Positions 7,864 through 16,085 of a stretch of 37,272 nucleotides of DNA are shown piece by piece. The stretch comes from Pseudomonadales bacterium (GTDB taxonomy: Bacteria; Pseudomonadota; Gammaproteobacteria; Pseudomonadales; Azotimanducaceae). The first letter of the stretch is position 1, and the number at the start of each line of letters is the position of its first letter. The stretch spans positions 1 to 37,272 of the forward strand of contig JANQMF010000213.1 of NCBI GenBank assembly GCA_028280225.1, in the 5' to 3' direction. The translations under genes were made by a program, and so were the position numbers. The notes under the pieces were generated by a model. The model was not told the origin of the DNA. It ran no database searches and saw nothing but the letters and a program-made list of their open reading frames with translations.

Positions 7864-10095
7864 ATGCTGAGAGTTAATCCGACACTGTTTCTGGTGTCGA
7901 CTATCACCCTTCTATCGGGCACCGCAATGGCTGCACAAAGCGGTTCCCGTCAATCCATTATCGAGGAAGTGCTGGTCACAGCAACCAAAAAAGCTGTGGC
8001 TGAAGATGCACAAAGTGTCCCCATAGCGGTTTCGGCCTTTAGCGGTGACGCACTGGAAGCTGCTCAAATGAACCAGATGAGCGATCTTCAGGTGTGGATT
8101 CCAAATGTGCAATTGGAAGAGCACACTACGGTGCCAAGCAGCACCGCCTTCTCAATACGGGGACTGGGCACGGGATCCAGTATTCCCTCAGACGATCCGC
8201 CGGTAGGTGTTTTTATGGACGGCGTTGTGATGGGGATTCTGCACGGCTCAAACCTGGATGTTTTTGACCTTGAGTCGGTGGAGGTACTGCGTGGTCCTCA
8301 GGGCACACTGTTTGGCCGCAATGTCAGCGCGGGGGCCATTGTTGCGCGCACGCGCCGGCCCACCTTTGAGTTTGACGGCGACGTGTCCGCAACCCTGGGT
8401 AACTTTGGCCGGCAGGACGCTGCCTTAAGGATATCCGGCCCTCTGGTTGATGACCGGCTGGCGGGAAAACTGACGGTTTTGTACCGCAGCCACGATGGTT
8501 ATCATGACAATGAGTTCAACGGCCCCCCTGTGACCGAACTCTACGGGCGCAGTCTGGATCTGGATGATGACTACGGTGAGGAAGAAAGCCTCCTGATTCG
8601 ACCATCCCTGCGTTTTACACCCTCTGACGCACTGACCATTGATATTATCGGCGAATACGGCAAGACCGATGGTGACGGCATGCCCTGGCGTGCGGTGTTT
8701 TCCCCCTTTGGCGCGGAACTGCCCAGCGGCGAACAGGATGTTATTGCGCAACACAACGGCTTGCGGGAAGTAGATACCCGGGGGGTGGTGGTTGACATCA
8801 ACTGGGTGACCGGTAACGGCACCTTCACTTCCATCACCGGCTGGCGGGACAATGAAAGCCTGGTGATTTTTGATACTGAAGGCAGCGCCGCCAGCGTCTT
8901 TGATTTCTTTATCAGTCCGGATCAGGAGCAGATTTCGCAAGAGCTGCGCTGGTCCGGAAAACCCTGGGACAACAACGTCGAACTTACCGTTGGCGCTTAC
9001 TATTTCAGTCAGGAGGTCGAGTACCGGGAAGGACGCCAGCTCTTCGGGGTTATCAACCAGGGGTTAGGCGGCGATATTGAACACGACACTTGGGCCGTGT
9101 TTGGCAATGCAACAATCCCGCTAACAGAACAAACTACATTGGAAGTTGGGCTGCGATATACCGACGAGCAGAAGGAAACCCAACAGGTTGTGGGTCAAAC
9201 CAATGGTTTTTGTGATGTCATCTCAGGCGACTGCATTTTTAACTTTGAAGATGATGACGATTGGTCCAACGTAACACCGTCGGTCAGCATAGCCCATGCC
9301 TTTACCGACGATTCCATGATCTGGTTCAGCTATCGCCGGGGTTATCGCAGCGGAGGATTTAATCTGAGGCATACCAATGAAGCCCTGTCGCCGGTTTATG
9401 ATGAAGAGGTTGTGGACGCTTTTGAGATTGGCTACAAAGCGGATATTGGCGAGCGTCTAAGGCTCAATACCTCTATTTTCCATCACACCTATGATGATCA
9501 GCAGGTGGTCCGGCTGAATCCGGACGCATCTCAGGTTACCGTCAACGCGGCAAAATCCACCGCCCTGGGTCTGGATCTTGAAATAGGCTGGCTGATCACC
9601 GAAACGTTTTCAGTACGCGCCAACGTTGGCATCATCGATACGGAAATTGATGATATGGACCCGGGTGTGCTTGCCGCCATCAACGCCGGCCGCGCGGTGA
9701 CAAACTACCCGCGCATCGGCAATCCGGCGGCAACACCGGGGTTACCTCCCATCGAGGTCAGTGATCTTGAAATCGGCTTTCCCACAGAAACAGCCGGGCT
9801 TACCCTGCAGTGGGATATCCCCTTTGCTGACGGCTCTTATCTGACGTTCGCAAGTAGCGCAAGCTACACCGGAGAGTACACCTCGGGGAATCAAATCTTC
9901 GAATTTGATGCCACCACACTGGTCAATTTCAGCGTGAGCTACACATCGAGGGATGCCCGATGGAATGTCTCCATCTTTGGCGAAAACGTGACAGATGAAG
10001 AGTACATCTTAGGATTTGTTGAGAGCGCGCTGGGTATCACCGCGCCCACCTTACCGGGGCCGCGCTGGGCCGCACAGCTTAACTATTCCTTTTAG
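7864..10095 (+). CDS. TonB-dependent outer-membrane receptor
   Basis: 743 residues. A signal peptide (about 1-23, ending TAMA) is followed by a TonB box-like IEEVLVTATKKA, a plug domain with FSIRGLGTG, VGVFMDGV and VEVLRGPQGTLFGRN, and a long beta-barrel region ending in an aromatic residue (NYSF), as outer-membrane barrels do. A GGGAGAG ribosome-binding site precedes the ATG. Energised by TonB-ExbBD, it should import a substrate too large or too hydrophobic for porins. With no siderophore or B12 genes nearby, the catabolic setting points to a carbon substrate (inference). It has its own promoter region with an inverted repeat and a divergent TetR gene. Confidence 0.93.
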   Translation: MLRVNPTLFLVSTITLLSGTAMAAQSGSRQSIIEEVLVTATKKAVAEDAQSVPIAVSAFSGDALEAAQMNQMSDLQVWIPNVQLEEHTTVPSSTAFSIRGLGTGSSIPSDDPPVGVFMDGVVMGILHGSNLDVFDLESVEVLRGPQGTLFGRNVSAGAIVARTRRPTFEFDGDVSATLGNFGRQDAALRISGPLVDDRLAGKLTVLYRSHDGYHDNEFNGPPVTELYGRSLDLDDDYGEEESLLIRPSLRFTPSDALTIDIIGEYGKTDGDGMPWRAVFSPFGAELPSGEQDVIAQHNGLREVDTRGVVVDINWVTGNGTFTSITGWRDNESLVIFDTEGSAASVFDFFISPDQEQISQELRWSGKPWDNNVELTVGAYYFSQEVEYREGRQLFGVINQGLGGDIEHDTWAVFGNATIPLTEQTTLEVGLRYTDEQKETQQVVGQTNGFCDVISGDCIFNFEDDDDWSNVTPSVSIAHAFTDDSMIWFSYRRGYRSGGFNLRHTNEALSPVYDEEVVDAFEIGYKADIGERLRLNTSIFHHTYDDQQVVRLNPDASQVTVNAAKSTALGLDLEIGWLITETFSVRANVGIIDTEIDDMDPGVLAAINAGRAVTNYPRIGNPAATPGLPPIEVSDLEIGFPTETAGLTLQWDIPFADGSYLTFASSASYTGEYTSGNQIFEFDATTLVNFSVSYTSRDARWNVSIFGENVTDEEYILGFVESALGITAPTLPGPRWAAQLNYSF

Positions 10096-10104
10096 GTGAT
10101 TTGA

Positions 10105-10121
10105 GGGGGTTAATATCCCCC
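10105..10121 (+). terminator. possible weak terminator hairpin
   Basis: GGGGG and CCCCC arms flank a 7-base loop 10 bp after the receptor stop codon. There is no clean T-run directly behind it, only a T-rich stretch beginning about 8 bases later. It could end the receptor transcript. Confidence 0.35.
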
Positions 10122-10128
10122 TTGCATC

Positions 10129-10176
10129 TCTTTGTACGTCTTTGTACCTCTTTATACCGCGGTACCTCTTTGTACC
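10129..10176. repeat. short tandem repeats of TCTTTGTAC
   Basis: The 9-mer TCTTTGTAC occurs at 10129, 10139 and 10167, with a one-base variant at 10149, so the first three units follow a 10-bp period. The last copy forms a small hairpin with GGTAC at 10161-10165 and GTACC at 10172-10176. The repeats lie between the convergent receptor and nitronate-monooxygenase-like genes. Confidence 0.6.
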
Positions 10177-10245
10177 GCGCAGGCGGGCAACCATTCCCGG
10201 TGCCCACCGCCTCGCACGTGCAATACACGACAATGGATATATGTT

Positions 10246-11211
10246 CTAGCCGGCGGTTAACTCGTTACGAAAGCGATGACGCGCCTGGTTGTATTCATCA
10301 ATAAGCTGGGTGCACAGTTGTTGAACCGGCATAACTTCCTTGGTTGCACCAATACCATGCCCCGCTGACCAGATGCCTTTGTAACGCTGCTTGGATTGAC
10401 CATCCGACGTCACCACCGCTCCCGGCCTGGTGACCGCAAGTTCTTCCAAGTCGATACCGGCTTTCTCCAGACTGGGTGCGTACCAGTTGGCCGGCGCACC
10501 ATCCAACGCGGCTGACAGAAAGATATCGGTGGCAATACCCTGGACCATACACTCGCGATACTCATCCGGGGCACCAGACTCCCGGGTGGCAATAAAGCGG
10601 GTGCCCATATAGACCATGGACGCGCCAAGGGCTTCAGCAGCCAGTACGTCCCGCCCGCTGGTCAAACCTCCGGCCAGAATAATGGGTTTGTCGGTAATGG
10701 CCCTGATCTCGCTGACCAGCGCAAAGGGATTTAACGTGCCACAGTGGCCACCGGCACCACCGGCAACCGCTATCAAGGCATCAGCACCGGCTTCGATGGC
10801 TTTTTCCGCATGGCGGGCGGAGGCCACATCGTGAAAGGCCACACCACCATAGTCGTGAATACGCTTAAACACATCTGTTGGCGCACCTTTTGACGTCAGC
10901 ACAATGGGCACCTGGTGTTGTTCAACCAGTTCCAGATCCCCTTCGTAACGCGCATTGCTGGGATGCACAACCAGGTTGACGGCAAACGGGGCGGGGTTTT
11001 CGCCATTGTCCTTGGCCCGTTTCAGGGCATCTTCGGTTTCCACCAGCCACTCCGCAAATACCTCCCGGGTACGCGTGCAATGGGCCGGATAGCTGCCGAT
11101 TACACCTGAACGGCAGGATGCTATGGCCATTTTTGGGTTTGACACCAGAAACATCGGCGCCACAATCAACGGCATCCTCAGGCGTGGCGCAAAATCAAAC
11201 GGTATGGTCAT
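10246..11211 (-). CDS. nitronate monooxygenase / 2-nitropropane dioxygenase-family FMN enzyme
   Basis: 321 residues forming an FMN-binding TIM barrel of the NMO/2-nitropropane dioxygenase family. Visible motifs are PLIVAPMF near the N terminus, GGAGGHCG at 151-158 with the family histidine His156, and the phosphate-binding ILAGGLTSG followed by YMGTRFIAT. True nitronate monooxygenases detoxify propionate-3-nitronate, but many homologues in degradation clusters act as flavin oxidoreductases or enoyl reductases, so the reaction is open. It is translationally coupled (4-base overlap) to the acyl-CoA dehydrogenase upstream, which suggests the two act on the same intermediate or share a flavin-linked step. 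Confidence 0.85.
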   Translation of the reverse strand: MTIPFDFAPRLRMPLIVAPMFLVSNPKMAIASCRSGVIGSYPAHCTRTREVFAEWLVETEDALKRAKDNGENPAPFAVNLVVHPSNARYEGDLELVEQHQVPIVLTSKGAPTDVFKRIHDYGGVAFHDVASARHAEKAIEAGADALIAVAGGAGGHCGTLNPFALVSEIRAITDKPIILAGGLTSGRDVLAAEALGASMVYMGTRFIATRESGAPDEYRECMVQGIATDIFLSAALDGAPANWYAPSLEKAGIDLEELAVTRPGAVVTSDGQSKQRYKGIWSAGHGIGATKEVMPVQQLCTQLIDEYNQARHRFRNELTAG

Positions 11212-12380
11212 TCACTCTTCCCCATCAAACGGTCCGCAATTATTCTCTGCATAATTTCAGAAGTACCTTCAAAAATTTTGGTTAAACGTGCATCCCGCCA
11301 ATACCGCTCGACAGGGTAATGGGTAGTATAACCGGCACCCCCCAAAACCTGCAGACATTCAGAGGTTACCCGTTCGGACATCTCCGCTGCAAAGTACTTC
11401 ACCATGGCAGCCTCTTTGTCACAACGCCGGCCGCTATCTATTTCGTTACAGACGTAGTACATCAATTGCCTGGCCGCTTCAATCTCCGTTGCCGCCGTGG
11501 CAATCTTAAAACGAATGGCCTGGAACTGGCCAATGGGACGGCCAAACTGTTCCCGCTCGTTGGCATATTCAATGGCTACATTAAGGGCCCCCTGGGCAGC
11601 ACCAATCGAGCGTGCGGCGGTATGCGCCCGGGCAACCTCCAAGCCCTGCTGTATGCCCACAAATCCCGCATTGGAGCCTTTTTGCTCCGTTGCTTCCTCC
11701 AGGGCAGGCACCCGCACGTTGTCGAAATGAAGCTCGTAGGTTTTCCAGCCATGGTAACCAATCTTGGGAATTGGACTGCCCTGTACCCCCGCCGGCAGCT
11801 CACCCCGCGGCTTTTCAACAGCAATACTCTTCATACCCGCCTGCCGTTCGCCACTGTCTGTCTCAACCCGGCAAATCACACTGATAAAGTCTGCGCCATC
11901 TGCAAACGTGCACCAGTATTTGTTGCCGCTGATGACCCATTCATCTCCTTCCCGGCGCGCACGGCATTGAACCGCCGCCATATCCGAGCCTGCATTGGGT
12001 TCGGACATGGCAAAGGCACCCAGGTATTGCCCTGCTGCCATCAAGGCAATTTTTTCATCACGCATGGCCCCCTCACCGGGCACCGAGCGCCAGAAACCAT
12101 TACCTCTTGCAATTAAACTGGCAGCGCTCATCCATCCCCGTGCCAGTTCCTCGGCGATTAAACAATATTCAAAACAACCCAGGCCAAGCCCGCCTTTGTC
12201 TTCCGGGATCGTTATGCCGAAATATCCCATTTCGCCCATCTGGTCGATAAGAGATCTTGGTATGATACCTTTCTGCGGATCAAGCTCGTTAGCCACCGGC
12301 AACACTTCGTTGTCTGTGAACTCGCGCGCCGTCTCTTGAAACATCCGCCGCTCGTCCGTCCAATAACCCTGTGCACTCAT
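11208..12380 (-). CDS. acyl-CoA dehydrogenase
   Basis: 390 residues, the full length of the FAD-dependent acyl-CoA dehydrogenase family. Visible features are FAMSEPNAGSDMAA (FAD/substrate loop), the KYWCTFADGADF stretch, REQFGRPIGQFQAI (flavin-binding), and IFEGTSEIMQRII near the C terminus, with Glu371 as the probable catalytic base. It introduces the alpha,beta double bond into an acyl-CoA; chain preference cannot be told from sequence. It is first in a two-gene unit with the NMO-like flavoprotein. The preceding hairpin at 12410-12438 isolates this unit from the TonB receptor gene. Confidence 0.93.
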   Translation of the reverse strand: MSAQGYWTDERRMFQETAREFTDNEVLPVANELDPQKGIIPRSLIDQMGEMGYFGITIPEDKGGLGLGCFEYCLIAEELARGWMSAASLIARGNGFWRSVPGEGAMRDEKIALMAAGQYLGAFAMSEPNAGSDMAAVQCRARREGDEWVISGNKYWCTFADGADFISVICRVETDSGERQAGMKSIAVEKPRGELPAGVQGSPIPKIGYHGWKTYELHFDNVRVPALEEATEQKGSNAGFVGIQQGLEVARAHTAARSIGAAQGALNVAIEYANEREQFGRPIGQFQAIRFKIATAATEIEAARQLMYYVCNEIDSGRRCDKEAAMVKYFAAEMSERVTSECLQVLGGAGYTTHYPVERYWRDARLTKIFEGTSEIMQRIIADRLMGKSE

Positions 12381-12409
12381 AAATCTTGTCCTGTACGTAT
12401 TGCTGGTGT

Positions 12410-12438
12410 CCGAAAAAGGCCATGCCGGCCTTTTTCGG
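12410..12438 (-). terminator. intrinsic terminator with perfect 12-bp stem
   Basis: CCGAAAAAGGCC pairs perfectly with GGCCTTTTTCGG across a 5-base loop, 12 bp beyond the stop of the minus-strand TonB receptor. The A-tract and T-tract on either side of a GGCC stem make it potentially bidirectional. It separates the receptor from the acyl-CoA dehydrogenase unit. Confidence 0.72.
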
Positions 12439-12449
12439 CGTCCTGAAGA

Positions 12450-14714
12450 CTAGTTAAAAAAGTACCTGAACTCAGCACCAATTCGACGCCCCTTCATCAA
12501 ACCGGCCAGATGAGCGCCATCGGGCAAGTTAATCTCGGTACTCTGGGTATAAATGGCATGGTCGGTAACATTGCGGCCATACAGGGACAACTCCCAGCTC
12601 CCTTCCAGAGGACTCAAGGCAAAATTCACATCCAGGGTATCAACAGCCCCCCGGCTTGCCGTGTTGTCATTATTAAAAACGCTGTCGCGATGGGTGTACA
12701 ACAACTGAGAGGACAGGTTGAAACCCCCAATCTGGGTATCATGCAGCAACCCAAAGTTGTACATCAGTTCCGGCGTATTGGGCAGTTCAAGGCCAAAGTC
12801 TGTCTGGTCGACCACCCCATCCGCATTAAGATCCGCGTCAACTTCCTTGTATTCACCATCGTTGATGCCAATGGCATAGGTCAGGGTTAAAGAATCGGTA
12901 ATAAAGGCGCGGCCGTCCAGCTCTAACCCGGTAAAGCGGGCTTTGGCCACGTTGTCAGAGGTTTGAGACAGGTCCGCAGCCAGGGCTACCCGTTGCAGGT
13001 CCGTCGCTTCCAGCACAAAGAATGCTGCGTTCATGCGAAAACGATCACTCACATCCCACTTCAGCCCTACTTCAATCTGATCCATGCGCTCTTCGTCCAC
13101 CGGAATACGGTCGTCAGGCACATTGGACCGGCGCAGGTTAAAGTTGCCCGCACGAAAGCTGCGGGATATAGAGCCATAGAGCATCGCCGCATCACTCACA
13201 TCCCAGGTCACACCACCACGAAAGGACAGGTTGCTCCAATCATCACTGTTTTCCAGGTCAATGATGCAGGTCCCGTCACCCACCACAAACCCGCAGCCGA
13301 TAAACCGCTGGGAACCTTCAATGACCCGGTTGTTGTTTAACGCATGGCTGGCAGTGGATTTTTCTTCCTCGGTCCAGCGTACCCCCGCTGACAGGGTCAC
13401 CGTTTCGGTTACCGACCAATCCGTGTTAACAAAAACACCCCAGGTTTCAGAATCCTGGGTGCCCCCACCGCTGCGGTTCATCCAGGTGGGTGCACCATTG
13501 AGGCGCAAGGACTGGTTAGTTTCGCTGGCCAGTTCAACGTCCAGATAGTAAAACCCGGTGGTGAGGTCAACATTGCCGAAGGTGCCGAAGTATCTGAGCT
13601 CATTGCTCCAGTGTTCCACCTCGTTACCACCCCAGGCCGGGAACGTGGCAACCGGGGTACCGTCGATATCCCCCTGAGAGGTTTGTTCCAGATCGCGCCA
13701 GCCATAGATGTTGGTAATGGTACCGTCACCCAATGCCACATCGATGGTGGTGGTAAATGTAATGGAATCCACCCGCTGTTCAAAAAAGTGATCAAGTTCC
13801 GTACAGCCGGGCCCTACTTCCAGCCCCCGGCAACTGCCTACCATTTCCGTGCCGAAATCCAACTCACCTTTCTCAAAGAAGCCCAGGCTACCGTCGGGAC
13901 GCGGGCGGTTATCCTGGCGTTTGTGGGACTGGTTGATCAACCCGGTGCCATCCTGATCAAAGTACTCATACTGCACCAGAAAGTTAACCGCATCCGTGGC
14001 ATCCCAGGACAAGGCACCACGCAGAATGGTGACCTCGTTTTCCCCAAAGTCATCACCGTCAAATTCATTTTCAAACCAGCCTCCGTCGTCATTGCGATAT
14101 ACCGCCAGTTTGCCGCTCAAACCATCCGCCAGGGGACCGGTTACCGTACCACTTACGGTGATATCTTCGCCTGTTCCCCGGAATCCGGAATCGGCCCGAA
14201 CGCGCAGGTCACCTTCAAAGACATCTGTGGGTTTTTTTGTTGACACCAGAACCGCTCCACCAACAACATTTCGTCCCTGCAGCACCCCCTGGGGGCCTCG
14301 GAGAATCTCGATGCTGGCCAGATCAAAATTGTCAAAGACAGTGCCCTGGCCGGTTGGATTGTAGACACCGTCAACAAATACCCCAACCGTCGGATCAACC
14401 GACAAGATTGAACTGGTGGGGGTTACGCCGCGGATACTGAAAAAGGCTGTGCCCTGAGTTGTGATGGGTTGCAGGTTGGCATTCGGTGCTAAAAACGCAA
14501 TGTCGGACAGGTCCTTAAATTTAAGGGCATCCATCTGAGATTCACCAATTGCCGTTATCGCAATGGGTACATCCTGAACGTTCTCAACCACACTTTTCTT
14601 GGTTGCGGTAACAACCACTTCCTCAATAAGCCGATCCCGGGCCGTTTCCGCAAAAGTCGCGGGGGCCAGCACAATCGACAACAAAGTCACAAAAGTCGCT
14701 AAACTTGATTTCAT
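12450..14714 (-). CDS. TonB-dependent outer-membrane receptor
   Basis: 754 residues from the ATG at 14714, chosen over an upstream in-frame ATG at 14741 because GGAGAG lies immediately before it and the signal peptide then starts at residue 1 (cleavage near APATFA). A TonB box-like IEEVVVTATKK is followed by plug motifs (FFSIRGVTP, VGVFVDGVYNP, IEILRGPQGVLQGRN) and a barrel ending in Tyr-Phe-Phe-Asn. It closely resembles the receptor at 7864 in its TonB box and plug, so the two are probably paralogues for related ligands. A TGTC-N8-GACA dyad lies 69 bp upstream of the start and ties it to the Crp-type regulator. A short 5'-UTR hairpin is present at 14730-14746. Confidence 0.92.
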   Translation of the reverse strand: MKSSLATFVTLLSIVLAPATFAETARDRLIEEVVVTATKKSVVENVQDVPIAITAIGESQMDALKFKDLSDIAFLAPNANLQPITTQGTAFFSIRGVTPTSSILSVDPTVGVFVDGVYNPTGQGTVFDNFDLASIEILRGPQGVLQGRNVVGGAVLVSTKKPTDVFEGDLRVRADSGFRGTGEDITVSGTVTGPLADGLSGKLAVYRNDDGGWFENEFDGDDFGENEVTILRGALSWDATDAVNFLVQYEYFDQDGTGLINQSHKRQDNRPRPDGSLGFFEKGELDFGTEMVGSCRGLEVGPGCTELDHFFEQRVDSITFTTTIDVALGDGTITNIYGWRDLEQTSQGDIDGTPVATFPAWGGNEVEHWSNELRYFGTFGNVDLTTGFYYLDVELASETNQSLRLNGAPTWMNRSGGGTQDSETWGVFVNTDWSVTETVTLSAGVRWTEEEKSTASHALNNNRVIEGSQRFIGCGFVVGDGTCIIDLENSDDWSNLSFRGGVTWDVSDAAMLYGSISRSFRAGNFNLRRSNVPDDRIPVDEERMDQIEVGLKWDVSDRFRMNAAFFVLEATDLQRVALAADLSQTSDNVAKARFTGLELDGRAFITDSLTLTYAIGINDGEYKEVDADLNADGVVDQTDFGLELPNTPELMYNFGLLHDTQIGGFNLSSQLLYTHRDSVFNNDNTASRGAVDTLDVNFALSPLEGSWELSLYGRNVTDHAIYTQSTEINLPDGAHLAGLMKGRRIGAEFRYFFN

Positions 14715-14782
14715 ATTCTCTCCATTTATCCCACACCCCATGTGGGTTAGTAGAGAGGTTAGCCATCACCTGCAACGGCAAC

Positions 14783-14798
14783 TGTCAAATTCACGACA
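14783..14798. promoter_or_regulatory. Crp/CooA-like dyad TGTCA-N6-CGACA
   Basis: TGTCAAATTCACGACA lies in the 93-bp gap upstream of the TonB receptor, with its centre about 76 bp from the ATG. It is one of four similar sites in the window; the others are at 18135, 18896 and 23312. It matches the layout of a Crp/CooA-family operator. Confidence 0.55.
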
Positions 14799-14807
14799 AT
14801 CGGGCAA

Positions 14808-16085
14808 TCAAGCCGGTATGCCCGACTCCGCCTTGGCACCTTCGTAGTCTTTTCTGAAGGTGAAACTGCTCATGACAAATAAACCACCGGCAATCAGGTA
14901 TGTCACCGAAACCACCAGCAGCGCCATCTCAAGCCCGGCTGCCGAGTTTTCCGCACCAAAGACATCGCTCAACATACCCACCAGCGCCCCACCCATGCCA
15001 TAGCCGATAAAACTCAATGCCAGGGTTTTTGACGCGGAGGCCATACCGCGCATATGAACGGGTGCCGTGCTCTGTATCATGGCATTCGAAATTCCCAGCA
15101 TGGCGTTGCCGGTAAGGGCAGTGACGGCAAACAGGCTCAATGACAACCAATAGATGTCCACATACAGCGACGCCACCTTGAACGGGAATACCAAAAACAA
15201 GGTGCCGGCAATAATCCAGGGATACCAGCGCAGATCCCGCGTACCCAATTTGTCTGCAACATAGGAGGCCACCAGCATGGCGATCAAGCCGAGAATCCCA
15301 ATGACCGGCCCAAATGTGATACCCACATCCGACGCGCTTAAATCAAACTTGCGCATATAAAAGGACGGCATCCATTGTGTCGTGCCGTTGGCGGCAACGG
15401 ATTTAAACGCTGACCCCAAAACCACCAGCAAGAACGTACGGGTAGAAAAAAGATGGAAGAACGATGCCCAGAACGGTGCTGTTTTAACCTGGGTGAGACC
15501 ATCCGCCTCACCACGCTCCGGCGCCTTCACCGTAAACGCAATAACCAATGCCAGCAGCACACCCGGAACCCCAAAGATAACAAAGGTCATGCGCCAACCC
15601 AGCGCTTCGGTGAGCAAGCCGCCCAAGAACAGCGAAAGCATCACACCAACGGGAATGCCGGCACTGCATACCGAAATAGCGGTTGCCCGATAGCGCATGG
15701 GGTACTTGTCAGAAATCATCGAATAGGTGGTGGGGGTGACGCCAGCCTCACCCGCAGCCACACCAATCCGGGCCAGCAGGAGTTGAAAAAAAGAGGATAC
15801 CGCCCCGCAGACAGCGGTCATGCTGCTCCAGACCGTAAGGCATCCGACCAATACACTCTTTCTGGACAAAACCGTATCCGCCACACGGCCGATGGGTAAG
15901 GCCAGCAGGGCATGGGTGACGCCAAAGGCCAATGCCAGGTAACCCAGTTGTGAGTCGCTAAGCCCCAGGTCGAGCTTTACCGATTCCTGCACAATAGACA
16001 GGACCTGTCTATCCAGGAAGTTGAAAACCGAAACAAGAAACAAAATCCCCAGCAGGTACTTGCCTGAGGTTGACATCACCCTCAT
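14808..16085 (-). CDS. MFS transporter
   Basis: 425 residues with about 12 hydrophobic helices. The N-terminal FNFLDRQVLS is typical of the spinster-like/organic-anion MFS group. GRVADTVLSRKSVL forms the loop between helices 2 and 3, and RIGVAAGEAGVTP the helix 4-5 region. It would carry a small organic acid or hydrophobic anion across the inner membrane. The ATG overlaps the stop of the CoA-transferase gene (ATGA), so the pair is co-translated; this suggests the imported acid is the CoA acceptor. A second Met at residue 4 is an alternative start. Confidence 0.9.
   Translation of the reverse strand: MRVMSTSGKYLLGILFLVSVFNFLDRQVLSIVQESVKLDLGLSDSQLGYLALAFGVTHALLALPIGRVADTVLSRKSVLVGCLTVWSSMTAVCGAVSSFFQLLLARIGVAAGEAGVTPTTYSMISDKYPMRYRATAISVCSAGIPVGVMLSLFLGGLLTEALGWRMTFVIFGVPGVLLALVIAFTVKAPERGEADGLTQVKTAPFWASFFHLFSTRTFLLVVLGSAFKSVAANGTTQWMPSFYMRKFDLSASDVGITFGPVIGILGLIAMLVASYVADKLGTRDLRWYPWIIAGTLFLVFPFKVASLYVDIYWLSLSLFAVTALTGNAMLGISNAMIQSTAPVHMRGMASASKTLALSFIGYGMGGALVGMLSDVFGAENSAAGLEMALLVVSVTYLIAGGLFVMSSFTFRKDYEGAKAESGIPA

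Noticed and set aside
11319-12116. 265-residue plus-strand frame
   Set aside because: Antisense to a clearly functional acyl-CoA dehydrogenase; Cys/His/Arg-rich and unrecognisable.
13611-14243. 210-residue plus-strand frame
   Set aside because: Antisense to the TonB receptor; no start signal or domain.
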